Below the pieces are notes generated by a model. It saw only the letters and a program-made list of their open reading frames with translations, searched no databases and was not told where the DNA came from. Both the position numbers and the translations under genes were made by a program. A stretch of 64,000 bases of DNA from Phoenix dactylifera (lineage: Eukaryota > Streptophyta > Magnoliopsida > Arecales > Arecaceae), in NCBI RefSeq assembly GCF_009389715.1, contig NW_024067782.1:558001-622000 (forward strand). Reading direction: 5' to 3'. Below, piece after piece: positions 1-9,811 of the stretch. Position 1 is the first letter of the stretch, and each line of letters opens with the position of its first letter.

Positions 1-26
1 GAGAGGGGAGACTCGAGGGGTCTCAC

Positions 27-317
27 ATGTGGGAGGGCGAGGGCGTCGAGGAGTGCAACGAGGTCGCCGACGATGTGCAGGGCGGAGTAGGAGGCGACGT
101 CAGGCGGCGCGTCGGTGTCGCCGTAGCCACGGAGGTCGGGGGCGATGGCACGATAGCCGCGGGCGGCGAGGCCGGCTATCTGGTGGCGCCACGAGTACCA
201 GAGCTCAGGGAAGCCGTGGAGGAGGAGCACCGCCGGCCCCTCCCCCTTCTCCACCACGTGCATCCTTATCCCGTTCACCTCCACCGTCCGATGCGAGATC
301 CCCGAAGCCCCCTCCAT
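27..317 (-). CDS. Soluble epoxide hydrolase (alpha/beta hydrolase), first exon, partial
   Basis: The minus-strand ATG at 315-317 opens 97 codons that end at a clean GTGAGA donor (26-21) in phase 0; the rest of the gene lies off the left edge. The peptide starts MEGASGISHRTVEVNG and carries the oxyanion-hole motif HGFPELWYSWRHQ at residues 34-46 and DLRGYGDTDAP at 61-71. Both are hallmarks of plant soluble epoxide hydrolases (EPHX2-like). The family opens epoxides of fatty acids to vicinal diols, in cytosol or peroxisome. The nucleophile elbow (GHDWG) normally follows directly after this point, so it should be in the next exon. No signal peptide is visible. GC-rich codon use matches the other monocot-type genes here. 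Related alpha/beta hydrolases (dehalogenases, strigolactone receptors) are less likely because of the exact HGFPELWYSWRHQ string. Confidence 0.85.
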
Positions 318-1548
318 CTCTCTCTCTCTCTGAGGACTCTGCCTTCCTTCTTCCCTATATGTAGCATATGTTCCGTCTTTTTGCATGGAGTCGGCAACCC
401 CGCCGGTCGCTTCGCATCCAGAAGTTGTTGATAACGGAAAAAAATACGCTTCGCCTTCATTTTGTTCGCTTGGAAAAGATTTCGTGTGGGCCCACCCGCC
501 AAGGGCCGGTCCGACTACTGAAATGTCCAATATCTAGAAGAAATCTACGCCCACGACCTAAAAGCCAAGGACATTCTTTTGAGCTCGCTCAAAACAATCC
601 AAGTAAATACAACGATGGCGGATATCCCATGGCGCTCCGGCGTAACAAGGCATGCGGAAAATTGGCAATTGATTGGCTTACCATTTTATTTAAATACTCT
701 TTAATATTGTCCAATAATACGTTTTGGACGGCGTTTCTTTAATTGATAGAAGGTTATTAACTTATTCTATCGATTCCAGTCATGGGTGATTTCTAGCCAC
801 CTATTAGTTTTCGTCAGCTGACAAATAATTTTATGGTTCGAAGGTACCAACTCATCAATCTATGAAAAGTTTTGACAGGTAGATCAAGTGACGTGGATAT
901 AAATCGCATGTTTATCAAGATTTAGAAAATTTAAAATATGCATGAAATGTAACAAATTGCATTAGGACTATGTGACGGGATTCTACAACAAATCTTTATG
1001 TTTGATTGTTAAATATTTTGTTTTCTAATTCTTACGAAGTTATCTATATTCGAATGATTTAATTTAGCGGCAATTAATTTTCAATCCTCCAGATGACCAT
1101 GCTATAACAAAATATCCATGTTTACTGGAACTTCTATATCTAATCCCCACTTAACGGTCTTCATAATTCTCGGTTCTTAATAGCCATTCCAGTATTCTAA
1201 AATCCTAAAGATTTCCCCCACGACCCCCACTAGAGATGGTTACAGCACGTTGATTATTCTCGATATCCTGAGTAATCCTAATTAATCGTATTCCGTTAAG
1301 GTAATTCCTCATAGCACACATCAATGATGATCTTACACGCATACCCCAAATCTGTTATTTATGCAAATCGGTTCTTTAATTAACTGGCCCAAATCTCATC
1401 ATTCTCTTCGCAGCAAATATTGAAACCGCTTCTTTATTCAATTGCCCCAAATCTTTTCTTCCCTCCTTTGCCAAATCTCTTCTTCCCCATTTGTTTCTTT
1501 TTCTCTATAGATGGTGAACTGAAAACATTCCCAATTCTTGTCTATTAG
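318..1548. other. Intergenic region upstream of the epoxide hydrolase
   Basis: A CT microsatellite lies just upstream of the epoxide hydrolase ATG (319-331), followed by a weak TATA-like CATATA at 354-363 on the minus strand. From about 640 the sequence is AT-rich and I see no coding signal. The phrase GCCCCAAATCT plus CTTC-rich filler recurs three times at 1386-1490. The upstream boundary of the following LINE could not be fixed. Confidence 0.5.
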
Positions 1549-2778
1549 TGCATAAAAGGGGTTCGCAAAGAAGAATTCTCTCTACTTTATTTTATCTTTC
1601 TCTTCACGGCGGACACCGACGGCTGGCAGAAGCCGGCGAAGGTGGCTCGCCGCCGGTCCCCGTTAGCCGTTGGGGGGGACGGCCACCCGGATACCTCCTT
1701 CGGCCCCCTCCTGGTGGACTCGGCCGATGACCTCCTGGCTGAGTCTGGGGACCCGGGGCTGAGTCGACGACTCGGCAAGGCCCCGATGCGGGCTGATCCT
1801 GAGCCCAGCCAGGCGGCCGCGGCCCGAGCCAAAACCCAGAAGCGGCCCAGGCCGCAGGCGGGCCTTGGCCCACTTGGGGGTACCGGGCTGGGGGCCCAGC
1901 TGGCCCTTGTATCTGTGGGCCGAGGGAACCCAACCGGGCCCGCCCAGCGCAACCGGGCCCACGAGGCCGGGCGCCGGGGTCGCAGGCCGGTGGGTGCGGG
2001 CCGGGGCGCGATCCGCGACGCGGGCGTGGCCCACGCAGTCGGCGCAACCCGCGCTGTTGGCGCTCTTTGCGCCATCGGCGCACCGACTCCTGGGGACGTG
2101 TCGGGCGCGGAGAACGCGCCCGGTGCTGGGGTTGAGCGGGCCCAGGATATGCTGGGCCCATGCGATGATGCGCGCGGCCGATGGGCCGCGCGGTCTGCTG
2201 GGGAACCGCGGGCGCTGGGCCCTCAGGCCCAGCCCGCAGTTGACTCTTTGGGCCACGTCACATTAGGCCCACAGGCCCACTCAGATACGGGCCTGGGGGG
2301 TCGGACTGGACTTGCGCTGCAGTGCCAGAGCGAGGAACCAGCTGGGCCTTTTCGGTTTAGGCCTCCTCATCAGGGAGCAGATTTGGAGCTGGGTCCCCCC
2401 GCACACGACGATCATGCTCTTCTCACTTTGGGCGTGACGAGTGGGGTTCAGCCAGGGGACGTGCGGGTGGGCACTGACCATGATGGAGTCTTTCGGTTTG
2501 GCCCTTGGCCTCCGGCTGGGGATGAGCAGCGGGAGGCTGCATCCAGTGGGAGTGGGGCCAGGGACCACCTCGTGCCGCTTTCGCAGGGGTGTCAGGCCGT
2601 ACCGCTGATGACGGGAGGGGGCACGGACCACACGACTGCTGTGCAGCGTATTAGGGCGGCAGTCATGCAGGTCGTATCTGGTGAGCAGCGGGAGGGCCCA
2701 GGTAGCATGCTTGAGGCTGGCCCCGCGGCCCAGGGGGAGGATGGGTCAGAGGCCGACTACGTGGACTGTGATCCATGA
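1549..2778 (+). pseudogene. LINE ORF1 remnant (C-terminal linker part only)
   Basis: The frame is open from 1549 to the TGA at 2776-2778, but the first in-frame ATG is at 1786, giving at most 330 codons. The product is rich in Gly, Ala, Pro and Arg and is low-complexity. Plant L1 ORF1 proteins normally start with a DUF4283 RNA-binding domain followed by a CCHC zinc knuckle, and neither is visible. What remains resembles the variable linker that lies between the knuckle and ORF2. The stop overlaps the ORF2 start (ATGA), as usual for termination-reinitiation in such elements. Likely a 5'-truncated ORF1. Confidence 0.6.
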
Positions 2779-5700
2779 GGGTCCTAGCCTGGAATTGTAG
2801 GGGGGCGGCCAAGCCGTCCTTCATGTCATCCTTCAAACGGTTAGTGCAAGTTCATTGTCCGGAGATCTGCTTCATTAGCGAGACCCGGCTATCTGGTGAG
2901 GGGCTTGTACGTTTGAGACGGCGCTTGGGGAGGGACTGGGAGTCATACGCAGTCGATTCCCGAGGGCTGTCGGGAGGTATCCTGCTACTGTGGAGGCGAG
3001 GGGTGGCGACCTTTGATGTCTTCCACAACTGCCCCCAACAGGTAGTTATGGTTGTCTCGGCACCGGATGTTGCCCCATGGGTTTTGTGTGGGGTGTACGC
3101 GAGTACGGATTATAGGGTCAGGAGAGTCCTCTGGCAGGAGATCACCAGCCTTACCACCCAGGGTGTCCCGACAGTTGTAGTTGGCGACTTTAATTACATA
3201 TTGAGTTTGGGTGACAAGAGGGGCGGGGCAGCCTTTATGGATAGAGCGGACAGGAGGGAGTTTCGCGCTTTTGTGTCGCGTACTGGCCTGGTGGACTTAG
3301 GGTTCTCTGGACCTCAGTTTACTTGGTGCAATAATCAGCTCGGCAGTGCTAGGGTTTGGGAGCGTCTAGATAGGGCCTTTGCGTCCCCGGACTGGATCCT
3401 CCATTTTTCTACTTGCAGGGTTAGTCACCTACCTCGGATCGCCTCAGGCCATTGCCCCTTGCTGATCTCCACATCATCGGGACCTAGTCATCACAGCCCC
3501 TTCCGCTTTGAGAAGGTTTGGCTATCATACCCCCAGTCCTGGGATATTGTCCGTGAGGCATGGCGCATCCCGGTGCGTGGAGATGCTATGCACCGGGTGT
3601 CGCGCAAACTAGAATTGGCCAAGAGGCGTCTTCGGCGGTGGAACCGTGAGACTATGGGTGATATCTTCCGGAGAGTAGAGGGGCTAGAGACTGCGATCTC
3701 TGAATTGCAGCGGAAAGAAGATCTAGAAGGTGCGCTCTCGGTGGATGATATGGGTGATCTCCGGGGGCTTCTAGCGACCCACCACTCACTACTACGGCAG
3801 CACGAGATCTTCTGGCGACAGAAATCTCGAGTTCAGTGGGTACGTGAGGGTGACCGCAATACTAGTTTCTTCCATCGGACTACAATTATCCGGAGGCAGC
3901 GGAGCACGATCCACTCGCTGCGAGACGTGTCTGGACATCGGGTGGAAGGTGAGCCTGCCATTCGCCAGGTTTTGCTGGATTTCTTCCGTGACAGATGGAC
4001 GGAGGATGAGGAGTCCGGCGACAGAGACCATCCCATGAGGATGGATGCGAGAATCGAGGATACTGAGAACGCAGCCCTGGTCCGACCAGTGTCCGCACAG
4101 GAGGTTCAGGAGGCAGTCTGGGCTTTGGCTCCAGACAAGGCTCTGGGTCCGGACGGGTTCCCCCCGTTCTTTTTCCGACAGTATTGGGGTATCATTCGGA
4201 CAGCAGTGGTAGAGGCTATTCAGTGCTTCTTCTCTCAGGAGATGATGCCGGATGATTGGAAGGCTACCTTCATCACGCTCATTCCGAAGCGTCAGGAGGC
4301 GGCGGAGCCCGGCCATTTCAGACCCATTAGTTTGTGCACAACCTTGTATAAGGTTGTGGCCAGAATAATGGTCCGAAGGATGAAGCCCTTACTGCCTGGC
4401 ATTATCAGTCAGGAGCAGAGGGCTTTTATAGCTGGCAGAAACATCTCCCATAATGTTCTGTTGGCCCAGGAGATGATGTGGGATCTGCAGCGAGCATCGA
4501 AGCGACGTAGCTTGATGGCTATTAAGCTGGATATGGAGAGAGCTTACGACAGGATCAGATGGAGATTTCTTCAGCAGGCACTCGAGGCGTACGGTTTCCA
4601 TAGACAGTGGATCGATTGGATCATGGGGTGTGTCAGGGGGCCAAGGTTTTCTATCTTGGTCAACGGCACACCTTCACCTTTCTTCGAGTCCACCATGGGG
4701 CTGCGTCAGGGATGCCCTCTATCACCTTATTTGTTTATTCTTTGTGCTGACATTTTGTCTCGTGATTTGCAGAGGGTGTGTGCCCGCAGAGAGCTCAAGG
4801 CCTATGTCCCCGCCCCAAGGGCTAATCCTCTTTCCCACTTACTTTTCGCTGATGATTGCCTTCTTTTGGCCAGGGCGCGGGTTTCTGATGCACGGGTCCT
4901 TCGGAGGGTAGTGGCGGACTATTGCGTGGCGTCAGGTCAGAGAGTTAATTTCCAAAAGTCAGCAGTCCACTTCAGCCCGAGCACGGAGAGCAGGGTCAGA
5001 CAGGAGATCCGAGGGATTCTACAGATACCTCAGCAGGAGGAGACATTGACCTACCTGGGAGTTTCTATCACAGGCCGCAGACTGCGGGTGGCAGAGTGCT
5101 CCTACCTAGTGCAGCGGGTGGAGAGCAGGTTGGAGGGATGGAGAGCGGCCTCCCTGTCTATGATGGGGAGACTGACTTTGATCAGATCAGTGTTGGGGTC
5201 CATGCCAGTATACCTCATGGCCAACACCGTGGTTCCGAAGACGACCTTGCTGAGGGTCGAGCGACTGCTGCGATGTTTCCTGTGGGGGTCATACGGCGGA
5301 GGCCACGGGGTGCACTTGGTGGCCTGGGAGCATGTCTGCCGGCCTACCAGTGAGGGCGGTCTCGGGGTGCAGTCCCTACTGGAGCGGCGCGAGCTTTTCA
5401 TTGCTCGGCATGCAGCTCGGTTCTTGTTAGAGCCACACGGGCTGTGGAGTCAGGTGATGGCGGCCAGATATGGCCGTGAGAGCTCAGAGGCGGCACGGAG
5501 AGCGCGGCGAGTCTCCTTCATGTGGCGTGAAATTGGGAGGTACTTGCCGACGGTGTCAGCAAACACCAGGTGGCTGATTGGCGATGGGCGGAGTATTGAT
5601 GTGACTACGGACCCATGGGTGGATACCGTTCGACTGAGGTGCTGGCCGACCATGATCGATGCTGAGGCAGTGGAGGGGTTGCGGGTCTTCGATCTTCTTG

Positions 5701-6911
5701 CCCCAGGAGAGTCAGCATGGGATGACGCTAGGCTACGTCAGCTGTTCGGAGGATATCTAGCTGAGAGGATCCGGTCCCTTCCGGTGCTAGGTTGCGGGGG
5801 CCCTGATGTCAGGGTTTGGGGCACCTCTTGCCGGTCTAGTGTCAGTCTGGGAGACCTCGCCGATGTTATCCTGCAGGAGCATGAGCCAGGGCAGGACTAC
5901 ACTTGGATCTGGAGGTCTGGACTTCATCCGAGGGCGGCACTCTTCTTATGGAAGGTGGCATGGGACCGCCTTCCGACGAGAGCAGTGCTGAGCAGGCGAG
6001 GTTGGGGGATCCCTGCGGAGTGCGGGACATGTAGTGTTGAGGAGTCGGTCGACCACGTGCTCTTCCAGTGTACGTGGGCGAGGTCGGCATGGCTGTGGGC
6101 AGGGTTCCCGCAGGGGGTTTGGTGTGGGAGGCTTCAGTTTTTACAGATGATGCAGCAGTGGCTGGCCCGGCCTCGGACATGTCAGGAGGCTATTCGAGCG
6201 ATCTGCACAGCACATCAGATCTGGCTGGCGAGGAACGCCCGCACCTTCGGTGAACGCAGGGTGTCACCGAGGTTCGTTGCGGAGTTCGTGCGAGTCCAGG
6301 CATTGGAGATCAGACTTTCTTCAGATGGACCTTTGATAGCTTGGGACACCTGGGGTTCCCTCTCTGCTCCGGCAGCTCCTCAGCAGGTGTTTTTCACCTG
6401 GGAACCCCCACCCCCGAGTTTTCTCAAGGTCAACTTCGACGGATCGGTCCTGGATGGAGGTGCGCGAGGACGTGCGGGTTTTGTGATACGGGACCCGCAC
6501 TCCAGAGTGGTGGCAGCAGAAGGCTGTCAGTTGTTCGGTACGTCGGTTCCCGGGGCAGAGCTACGAGTTGCCTGGGCGGGTCTTCGATATGCGAGGCAGG
6601 TACTGCAGGCTGGCGCGATTGTCTTGGAGGGCGACTCGGCCACAGTTATCAGTTGGATCCAGGAGGAGCTGAGGGGTGAGGGCTCAGACCACCCCTTGGT
6701 TCGGGATATAGGGACGATGTGTGGGGTTGGGGTGGCCATCCAGGCCAAACATGTATTCAGAGAAGCTAATGGGGCAGCCGACTGGGTGGCTGCCTTCGCG
6801 GCTCATCATTCAGGGTACACCTTTTGGGTGGGGGAGGGGGAGCTGCCACTGGCTCTCCGTGAGTTAGTCTTTTTTGACTTTATTGGGTGTATTCGTACAC
6901 GTACTGTATGA
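2775..6911 (+). CDS. LINE ORF2: APE endonuclease, reverse transcriptase, RNase H
   Basis: 1378 uninterrupted codons. Residues 1-230 form the APE-type endonuclease (WNCRG at 7-11, SETRLS with Glu36, GDFN at 137-140). The closing SDH motif is SGH at 224-226, so the catalytic Asp is replaced by Gly. Residues 445-760 are the reverse transcriptase (KLDMERAYD with Asp586, GLRQGCPLSPYLF, and FADDC with Asp693/Asp694). A zf-RVT cysteine/histidine cluster starts near 1083 (CGTCSVEESVDHVLFQC). An RNase H domain (RVT_3 type) follows from about 1220, with KVNFDGS (Asp1222) and LEGDS (Asp1287). The protein would nick target DNA and prime reverse transcription of its own RNA. The open frame suggests recent activity, but the endonuclease change and the defective ORF1 argue against this copy being self-sufficient. 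Confidence 0.92.
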   Translation: MRVLAWNCRGAAKPSFMSSFKRLVQVHCPEICFISETRLSGEGLVRLRRRLGRDWESYAVDSRGLSGGILLLWRRGVATFDVFHNCPQQVVMVVSAPDVAPWVLCGVYASTDYRVRRVLWQEITSLTTQGVPTVVVGDFNYILSLGDKRGGAAFMDRADRREFRAFVSRTGLVDLGFSGPQFTWCNNQLGSARVWERLDRAFASPDWILHFSTCRVSHLPRIASGHCPLLISTSSGPSHHSPFRFEKVWLSYPQSWDIVREAWRIPVRGDAMHRVSRKLELAKRRLRRWNRETMGDIFRRVEGLETAISELQRKEDLEGALSVDDMGDLRGLLATHHSLLRQHEIFWRQKSRVQWVREGDRNTSFFHRTTIIRRQRSTIHSLRDVSGHRVEGEPAIRQVLLDFFRDRWTEDEESGDRDHPMRMDARIEDTENAALVRPVSAQEVQEAVWALAPDKALGPDGFPPFFFRQYWGIIRTAVVEAIQCFFSQEMMPDDWKATFITLIPKRQEAAEPGHFRPISLCTTLYKVVARIMVRRMKPLLPGIISQEQRAFIAGRNISHNVLLAQEMMWDLQRASKRRSLMAIKLDMERAYDRIRWRFLQQALEAYGFHRQWIDWIMGCVRGPRFSILVNGTPSPFFESTMGLRQGCPLSPYLFILCADILSRDLQRVCARRELKAYVPAPRANPLSHLLFADDCLLLARARVSDARVLRRVVADYCVASGQRVNFQKSAVHFSPSTESRVRQEIRGILQIPQQEETLTYLGVSITGRRLRVAECSYLVQRVESRLEGWRAASLSMMGRLTLIRSVLGSMPVYLMANTVVPKTTLLRVERLLRCFLWGSYGGGHGVHLVAWEHVCRPTSEGGLGVQSLLERRELFIARHAARFLLEPHGLWSQVMAARYGRESSEAARRARRVSFMWREIGRYLPTVSANTRWLIGDGRSIDVTTDPWVDTVRLRCWPTMIDAEAVEGLRVFDLLAPGESAWDDARLRQLFGGYLAERIRSLPVLGCGGPDVRVWGTSCRSSVSLGDLADVILQEHEPGQDYTWIWRSGLHPRAALFLWKVAWDRLPTRAVLSRRGWGIPAECGTCSVEESVDHVLFQCTWARSAWLWAGFPQGVWCGRLQFLQMMQQWLARPRTCQEAIRAICTAHQIWLARNARTFGERRVSPRFVAEFVRVQALEIRLSSDGPLIAWDTWGSLSAPAAPQQVFFTWEPPPPSFLKVNFDGSVLDGGARGRAGFVIRDPHSRVVAAEGCQLFGTSVPGAELRVAWAGLRYARQVLQAGAIVLEGDSATVISWIQEELRGEGSDHPLVRDIGTMCGVGVAIQAKHVFREANGAADWVAAFAAHHSGYTFWVGEGELPLALRELVFFDFIGCIRTRTV

Positions 6912-6940
6912 AAACCCATTTTCAGCAAAAAAAAAAAATG

Positions 6941-7703
6941 TTGAAATCGCATTTTGCATCATTTCTTCATCCCTTCATGCTCTTTCAACTATCATGGCTT
7001 TAAAGAACATAGGTAACCTGTTTTCATGGTTATTTTTGTTATAGTAACAAAGCTCATATGATTTTCATCTCTGAGGACATAAATGTTGATCAAATTTACA
7101 ACAAAATAGTGAAAAATGTAGAGACAACTATCTCTTACAATGATAAAAGTAAAATTTTATATTCCAAAAAAGTCTAGAATGCTAGTTACGCTCATGGGCA
7201 ATAAGGATGTTCAAAATATACATCAAATACACATCAACTTAAATATTGCGGTAATCGAGATGGTTATTAGTCATTCACCATGCTTGACTGAAGTTTTTAG
7301 TGTGGTAATCGATATGAGGTAATGCACAAAATCTTTGCATTCCTTTTTCGTTTGCTATTTTTTGTTTTAATTAGTGTTGTAGTGTATATACAATGGCTTC
7401 ATGTATGTACGTACAAATTACGATATGCGTATGTGCAATTTATTTTAGGCGCAAAATTTATTGTAAATATATAAAAAAAATTTCTAAAATATTGCAGAGT
7501 TAGCGGCCCATCCCAAAATGTTGAGTGTAGATAAAGTTGCAAAAATGATTCAAAGAGTGCCTTATCGTGTTTTACCTCTTTTGGTAGCTTAAGTAATTTC
7601 TATTGATTTGTTGAAGAAACTAGAGTCATTATTGAAGAGGAACTTAGTTAAAGAAATTCTTTGGATGCTTGCAAAAGCTATATAAAGGGTGTTGGTAAGG
7701 AGC
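6941..7703. other. AT-rich intergenic sequence, no gene seen
   Basis: Nothing recognisable on either strand beyond very short chance frames. Confidence 0.5.
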
Positions 7704-8850
7704 TCAAAAATATGGAAACTCTTCATGACACAATTTGCAAAGAACCGGGGTAATAGTTCGTCCAACTTTGCTTACCTTAGCAGGACCTGCAGCAGTCTCA
7801 CCAAATTCGTCATTTGCCATGAGACCCTTCTCTTGGAGGATCTTCTCAATACATGATAGCCTCTTATCGAAGAGAACCATCCGTGTGTCCTCCCCTTTGA
7901 CATCCCTAAATGTTTGAAGGTCCTCTAATTTAAAGCCATGTGCGATAAAGGACCTCTCAACCATTGTCATACATATCTCTAAAAGATCCATCGGACGTCA
8001 TTCGCTTTAACTAGATAACGGTAACTAAAAAAACATAAATTATCCTAATAAGTGTATGCATTAAACTGTGTCGACAAGCGAGTGGTGTATACCAAATAAA
8101 GATACTTGCGTGCCAAAGGATTATAAATGTGTGCTACCAAGAACTAATAATATGCAGAGACATGATAGGTGCGTGGTGGGCGAAGTTAACTGTGTGCCAA
8201 CAAGTAAAAAGTGTGTGCCAAATGAAAATAAATGTATACCAAGAGTTTCTAAATGTGTGCTACCAAGAACTAATAATGCGCAGAGACATGATAGGTGTGT
8301 GCTAGGTGGAGTTAACTATATGTCGGCAAGTAAAAAGTATGTGCCAAATAGAAATAACGTGCTAGAGGATTATAAGTGTGCTACCAAGAACTAATAATAT
8401 GCAGAGACATGATAGGTGTATGCTGGGTGGAGTTAATTATATGTCGGCAAGTAAAAGGTGTGTGCCAAATAGTAATAAATGTGTTCCAAAGAATTCTAAG
8501 TGTGTGCTACAAAGAAATAAGAGTATGCATAGACCTCTCCTCTCTCATGCACACCCTCTTACAATCTCTCGTCTCCTCGCTTCTCTACCATAGCCTGCAC
8601 TTGTGGCCTTCCTCGCGAGAGAAGGTACAACTCCTCCATTCTAGGTTCTAGCTTTTCGATCACCTAATACAGACAAAAACTTAAGTTATGCATCAACTTA
8701 AAATAATTGTGATGCTAGAAATGAACATTCAAACCTTAAATCTTCTTAAGTTCTTCATAACTTCAGCGATCGCATCCACCTTACAAGGGAATGGTGTGTT
8801 ACTCCAGCGCAGGAGGCGTGGATACATGAATGGTGGCTGATGGCTTCCAG
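7704..8850 (-). pseudogene. Decayed multi-exon coding remnant, unidentified (possibly transposon-derived)
   Basis: Three minus-strand pieces look coding. (a) About 8735-8850, ending LRRFK at an AAG|GT donor. (b) 8560-8663, starting after TATTAG with VIEKLEPRMEELYLLSRG; it joins (a) in phase over a 71-nt intron. (c) 7704-7991, an open frame with FKLEDLQTFRDVKGEDTR and KRLSCIEKILQEKG. A tandem repeat block (8085-8540) separates (b) from (c). Piece (a) contains YPRLLRWSNTPFPCKVDAI, which faintly recalls the linker of Ulp1-containing MULE/CACTA proteins, but I cannot name the family. No start codon or full gene is visible. Confidence 0.35.
8085..8540 (+). repeat. Tandem repeat, period about 121-126 bp, about 3.7 copies
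   Basis: The phrase GTGCTACCAAGAACTAATAA recurs with starts at 8131, 8257 and 8378 and in decayed form at 8504. Each unit is itself built from shorter pieces such as TGTGTGCCAAATA plus an A-rich tail. On the plus strand one frame reads a cysteine roughly every seven residues (CVPxxxKCV pattern) over 8068-8394. Confidence 0.75.
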
Positions 8851-8915
8851 AAGGCTGTTCGCATGCTCAACATCCTATGCCTGCCAAAAACGAATGTAAC
8901 CATCATATTTCAACT

Positions 8916-8917
<2 letters not shown>

Positions 8918-8998
<81 letters not shown>
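8918..8998. repeat. (TA)n microsatellite
   Basis: About 40 uninterrupted TA units. Confidence 0.97.
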
Positions 8999-9000
<2 letters not shown>

Positions 9001-9208
9001 AACAATGAAATCATAAAGAAACATAAAGATGCTTATCACCAAAGCAACCGTGCAGTCATCTATATACCTTACAAAGCAGATCCCTTTCCGGAGATACAAT
9101 GCCAGACACCCACGCATGCGAAACAGAGGGTGACTTGGTGAGCGAAGAGGAAAATGTGGAAGAGTGTGGAAGTCGGAAAGCCAAAAATTAGTATGTGGAT
9201 GCCATAGA

Positions 9209-9570
9209 GATAGAGTTTTCACAGATTTCGGTCGGACGGAGGAGTGGGGCAGTCGGGAGGGCTTGGAAAAGAAGGGTTCCGAGTGGCCATAGAAAAATGA
9301 GTCAAAATCGAAAAAATCGGATAAGCGAGTCACAGGTCGGACGAGCGAGAAGGCGGAATGAGATAGAGTCTGAAAATTGAAAAGGAGGCTTTGACAGAAT
9401 AGGTGTCGGTCGAAGTTGGAAGGGTTTCAAAAGAAAGATTAGTGCCAACCGACCTTAGGAAAATGAGTCGAAATCGGAAAAGTCGGATGAGCAAATCGCA
9501 GGTCGGAGGAGCGAGGAGGCTGAGTGAGAGGGAGTCGAAAAATCGAGAAAGAGGGTTCAACAGAATAGCA
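9209..9570. repeat. Two-copy tandem duplication, period about 166 bp
   Basis: The stretch beginning AAATGAGTC[AG]AAATCG at 9295 is repeated at 9461 with the same following order (TCGGAT[AG]AGC, CAGGTCGGA[CG]GAGCGAG). The copies differ by scattered substitutions. No coding meaning is evident. Confidence 0.65.
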
Positions 9571-9695
9571 GTCGAAAAATCAGGAAGTGACTTCGACATA
9601 ATAGGAGTCAGAAATTTGGGAAGGAGTATTTGGGGATGACAGAAAGTGAAGAGCATTTTCGTCCTCAGGGATCTATGGTTAAATATAGAGTTACT

Positions 9696-9726
9696 TGTGG
9701 ACCGGTTGTTAAAAAACCAGTCCACA
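9696..9726. repeat. Short hairpin
   Basis: TGTGGACCGGTT (9696-9707) pairs with AACCAGTCCACA (9715-9726), 11 of 12 positions, around a 7-nt loop. A short (TA)n run follows at about 9790-9811. It could be part of a small inverted-repeat element, but no ends were found. Confidence 0.5.
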
Positions 9727-9811
9727 GGGACCAACCGTTAAAGCAAGGTCCGAGGATAGACTGGCCATTAAGTTTCCCTTTAATTTACCGGTATATATAT
9801 ATATATATATA

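Larger units (their letters stand above)
1549..6940 (+). mobile_element. L1-type LINE with RNase H domain, ORF2 fully open
   Basis: Non-LTR retrotransposon read on the plus strand: an ORF1 remnant (1549-2778) overlaps a 1378-codon ORF2 (2775-6911) at an ATGA junction. A very short 3' leader ends in a 12-nt A run (6929-6940). The domain order endonuclease, reverse transcriptase, zf-RVT, RNase H is that of plant L1 elements. A weak target-site duplication is possible (ATATTGAAACCGC near 1418 against ATGTTGAAATCGC after the A run, two mismatches), which would put the 5' end near 1431. The element is unusually intact in ORF2 but looks 5'-truncated or rearranged in ORF1. Confidence 0.85.

Noticed and set aside
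1417-1430. Target duplication of the first LINE (ATATTGAAACCGC against ATGTTGAAATCGC)
   Set aside because: Two mismatches in 13 bases, and such A/T-rich phrases recur nearby; kept only as a tentative note.
8830-9333. Frames on both strands reading long Ile-Tyr repeats
   Set aside because: They are translations of the (TA)n microsatellite, not proteins.
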